Below are positions 63,301 through 64,000 of a DNA stretch of 64,000 bases, one piece after another. A program made the translations under genes and the position numbers. The notes under the pieces are model-generated. The model was given only the letters and a program-made list of their open reading frames with translations, did no database searches and was not told the origin of the DNA. Source of the stretch: JAVJSU01 sp040219275 (GTDB lineage Bacteria; Chloroflexota; Anaerolineae; Aggregatilineales; Phototrophicaceae); assembly GCA_040219275.1 (NCBI GenBank), contig JAVJSU010000003.1:1-64000 (forward strand). The letters run 5' to 3'. Every line of letters begins with the position of its first letter. The first letter of the stretch is position 1.

Positions 63301-64000
63301 CATATGGATCATCAAACGATTGCAGAGGTAAGTCGCCTTGGAGCTGGTTGACAGTCACACCCTCGTTGATCGTGATAGTGTCCTCACCAGCATCACCATG
63401 CACGTTCGCATCCGTATTCGACCCTACAGGCGGACTGAATTCACACACAATCGCATCGTTGCCACTCGTGCCGTCTGGACAAAAATCAGGGAGCGGTGCA
63501 TCAAAGCGTAGGAGAAAAGAGTCAAACGTATATTCGTCGTAGGACTCACGCGATTCTTGAAAGGCATTTAAAGTGGTCAAATCCGTTGATGTTGTGCTAC
63601 CTGCAATGTAGAGTGTCTCGTTATTTGAAAGAGCGAGGTCTCCAGCACGGTCACCACTACTACCACCAATGAATGTGCTATAGACTAAGGAATTTACCCC
63701 GATTTGAGTGAAGTCGAAAACGCTTAAGAATAAATCTCCGCCACTATCTGTTGAATTGGGGGAGCCGCCGTAGTCAGCCTGATATGCGTCTAACATCGGC
63801 AAATCAGATGATTTTGTACCTCCCAGAACGTACACAAATGACGGGGATACTAAATGAAGGTCACCAATCGCATCATTATTGCTACCGCCAAAATATGAAC
63901 TATAAAGTAGCGAGTTTACCCCCGCTTTCGTGGTATCAAAGACTGCAACAAATCCATCCCCACCTGACCCAAAACCTTCATCAACCCCACCCTGAAACGT
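55706..64000 (-). CDS. second giant SBBP / G-D-rich / DUF11-like / Ig-like protein (5' end beyond window, 3' end frameshifted)
   Basis: The frame is open to the window edge; the GTG at 63835 is internal. The visible order is SBBP repeats (64000-63500), Gly/Asp-rich repeats with FAEGGDDTVILQDGANGG units (63480-61400) and DUF11/CARDB-like sandwiches absent from the first giant protein (61390-59530, for example NPNPGEEIRIGIVVKN). More Gly/Asp repeats (59500-57340) and Ig-like modules (57320-55750) follow. It stops at APTNVRKSR where the paralogue reads APTNAQNLDDLTVTF. The cause is one extra base near 55716-55728. A secreted or surface role is inferred by comparison with 866-9169. Confidence 0.82.
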   Translation of the reverse strand, partial: TFQGGVDEGFGSGGDGFVAVFDTTKAGVNSLLYSSYFGGSNNDAIGDLHLVSPSFVYVLGGTKSSDLPMLDAYQADYGGSPNSTDSGGDLFLSVFDFTQIGVNSLVYSTFIGGSSGDRAGDLALSNNETLYIAGSTTSTDLTTLNAFQESRESYDEYTFDSFLLRFDAPLPDFCPDGTSGNDAIVCEFSPPVGSNTDANVHGDAGEDTITINEGVTVNQLQGDLPLQSFDDPYVQTPNGSADILINNGTVVESIFGDTVYDADGADDTITNNGTIANPNATADTGMFSNGLLAGDFLLTSTADTTVLGGDDTITNNGTVRGAIMGDVGVVSLDVNAYGGADTIINHGTIEYPLNYDPQLVISPVYVGSIIGDSVLFNGADDIITNTGSVINNIIGEDAYDTAGNDTITNTGTVGGSILGEWMLAGWFDYPNPLHEAGEDIIINSGTVVGNVYGDYIEQANTQSDAQTGLRPSTGEGAADKITIDGDIGGSVFAEGGDDTVIVTLNATGGADNILDLYGGDGEDTIIFDYSGLDYATLLQLQDAFYQANPDFSYNGQTFNIYEFEIWIFGAEIVNDCDGTPNADIINCSSSFVDMDNSIHADLGDDTISVAASVTMNTILGDGRPWFGWGPYTEGDGGNDVITNDGTLDLIAGDYVTGQGGNDIITNNADLGNVGAIYGDFAVSGGDDTLINNGTLDVLVGDNDDGRPAQVGGNDEITNHGIAGTIIGDTVITGGTAGEDNITNDGTVTGSIYGDFVISAASPELYVITGEGAADSITNSGTVGGTIFAEGGDDTVILQDGANGGADNILPLDGGDGFDTLNFDFISLTQAEIDTISASNPANGSVTIGGEIFTFTNFERLEIEDAPITPTVELAVINLLLHPLPEGENSRVRVPYWVQNNCSTVATNVYVDFTIDSRLSLLETFIDRGTFDVGLGRWYVGTLQPEQGDWIYLDVRVAPGTSELNLPIDAVISSSDPVNVVQNEYLSYQNLVSVHGILLGVDINSTPWNFATTPLQEGDSIEFDIYVSGGYGNGIVYDVEAYIPIPDEITVDTINVGSGTYDPVTGIWAMDVFPPRPDENVHLEIIGTIAEGASGQTIELIGEIISASQPDVFGGFGGYNDNIRIPIDGFDASFGFEVTPTNPSLGEIYTINVQASADEMTATNVALAVNLPWRSSFLSATPSIGTYNPSTGIWFIPSLDSIGETLQLQLQAPFASAGYNGVYVEIISADQPVQSVLNSNFDIVYAVDALVRLEDNIGTPGVHSVVDANVGDIVDYVVTVTNDGPEVAMDVQVDFDMLFGIDLNSTIVSQGTYDQNFNVWSVGSLEDGETATITLNMTMVDVYLFSYSSERDVVARLVPSHQFYGDSYPYGNVSVGYRTPPPVVDLDLRQYIDNRNPNPGEEIRIGIVVKNMNDGAASNVVVTDLIPDGLEYVSHFHNSFSDDVYDPVTDTLTGEFVVITAQVPANAEGQSFIANMSVTSDQTDLDPINNSDIVTIAVGEPTCPDGTPDDDIIVCSVNPPVGSNTDGDISGDIGEDQITINAGVIFDNVTGDGVAGSSSPTEADGADDIIIIYGDLVISESTGYIYGDFVTGNAGNDTITNNGDNGFLMLGDYAIDDTHETVGGNDILVNNGTLLEGIAGDWSTIGGDDEIVNNVDGIVSTLIGDTVFAIEGVGAIGGDDSITNYGSVVRQSGFEGNGGIIGDDALIGGDDTIVNIGSAVYIMGDRVYLGGEAGEDTITNIGIIELDIYGDYVFSNVIINPDPLDLTYQEYAPTGDGASDTITNSGTVSGTIFAEGGNDTVILQDGANGGADNSLPLDGGADIDTLNFDFTSLTQTEIDAINNADPANGSVTIGGETFTFVNFEILQIEGVSVVSGDFCPDGTAGNDTIVCSVSPPVGSNTDGNVDGGAGEDNITINEGVTVAGILGEVDTDSDATVMNGSDDTIINNGQAGIIWGDGTPYGDDYDSGLTTSIGGDDVIHNTSTGFVETNIAGDILGAYSATNGNDTITNDGHVGGVIIGDGTSTYEVIGGNDIIYNSGNVDAFIAGDGVEAVAGELRAGDDSIINTGMVSESIYGDWFISAFEEAVVLAGEDIINNLGTVGENIYGDYVGYYNGEVEPYGNTPTGEGAVDIITNSGTVGGTIFAEGGDDTVILQDGANGSGDNILPLDGGIGIDTLRFEFTGLTIQQVGNILDADPANGSVTINGQTFTFVDFESIEVPNYVPGALTQLAPIGTITTAYGNPTYSWSDRNVASYELYVGRVDNTQVINPTVSRTGICNGATCSIDLTTLAEVNRLTNGAHQWYVREAGGVWIGPMNFTLNAPPPGLVTLGATTGLDNLKPTFNWTLSGNAINATYFNLYLQTSAGTLVFDHWFTRAEACEAVNGTTCSLMSPVELTNNASYTLYIRSYGPGGYSVGGPFNNGYAGPANFTITATYPMPISPNGTVNLPLGNPTYTWTDIDGADYYYVYVANVAGQQVINEVVSDVGYCNGTQCQIDATTLRESYRLPNGAYTFYVRGWKDNQATPWSGGMSFTVNSTLPGAVTKIFPLEGESSDYATSFQWNEVANVSGYNLYLVNPNGVASGVLRGEVGDEVTCSTGTCGWNMTLASVPGTWTWYVQAFNSAGAGAWSTPTTFTAPTAIPDVIAKVAPTANQALTDSTVAFSWTADGDATQYQLYMIGPNDWISDITYIIGQNVTCASTCDLNIVLPYVGDYLWYLRGYSAAGWGKWSAGEAADGYGAQAFSVTDILPSVVAKLAPTNVRKSR

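Overview
The window looks like a carbohydrate-catabolism island of a Chloroflexota-type bacterium (inference). The grounds are giant SBBP/Ig-like secreted proteins with a Pro/Glu/Thr tail, many CUT1 sugar ABC cassettes without an ATPase, LacI-type regulators beside each cassette, and moderate GC. No rRNA, tRNA or CRISPR array was seen.

Layout. 1-600: 3' part of an IS3-type transposase. 866-9169: giant secreted multidomain protein, followed by a terminator and a decayed transposase fragment. 9735-21576 (+): LacI regulator with two perfect palindromic operators. It leads an operon of an ADP-ribosylglycohydrolase, two permeases, a binding protein, a second ADP-ribosylglycohydrolase with a lectin-like tail, an ATP-citrate-lyase-like pair and a secreted esterase. 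In that pair the beta-like subunit carries a FixX-like ferredoxin tail and the alpha-like subunit carries a citryl-CoA-lyase/citrate-synthase domain. This is the most unusual system in the window. 21666-26430: Gfo/Idh/MocA oxidoreductase and GH38-like enzyme (-), divergent from a GH172 (DUF2961) enzyme (+).

26642-34602 (-): beta-helix protein, GH2 enzyme, DUF624 membrane protein, binding protein and two permeases. This set is divergent from a GntR/LacI hybrid regulator and a GH63-like glycosidase (34834-37531, +). 37712-46189: a disaccharide phosphorolysis regulon of beta-phosphoglucomutase (+), LacI, DUF624, two permeases, binding protein and GH65 phosphorylase (-). Three copies of one operator tie it together. 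46298-53709 (-): LacI, binding protein, two permeases, FAD oxidoreductase and Cys-type sulfatase, with two identical operators. 53944-64000 (-): a second giant protein, paralogous to the first but inverted and interrupted by a one-base frameshift near 55720.

How it works together (inference): each cassette imports a different oligosaccharide or glycoside. Cytoplasmic enzymes without signal peptides (GH38, GH2, GH63, GH65, ADP-ribosylglycohydrolases, sulfatase) cut it, and LacI/GntR proteins sense it. All four permease pairs would need a shared ATPase encoded elsewhere. The two giant proteins are probably cell-surface or extracellular adhesins or glycan-binding proteins.
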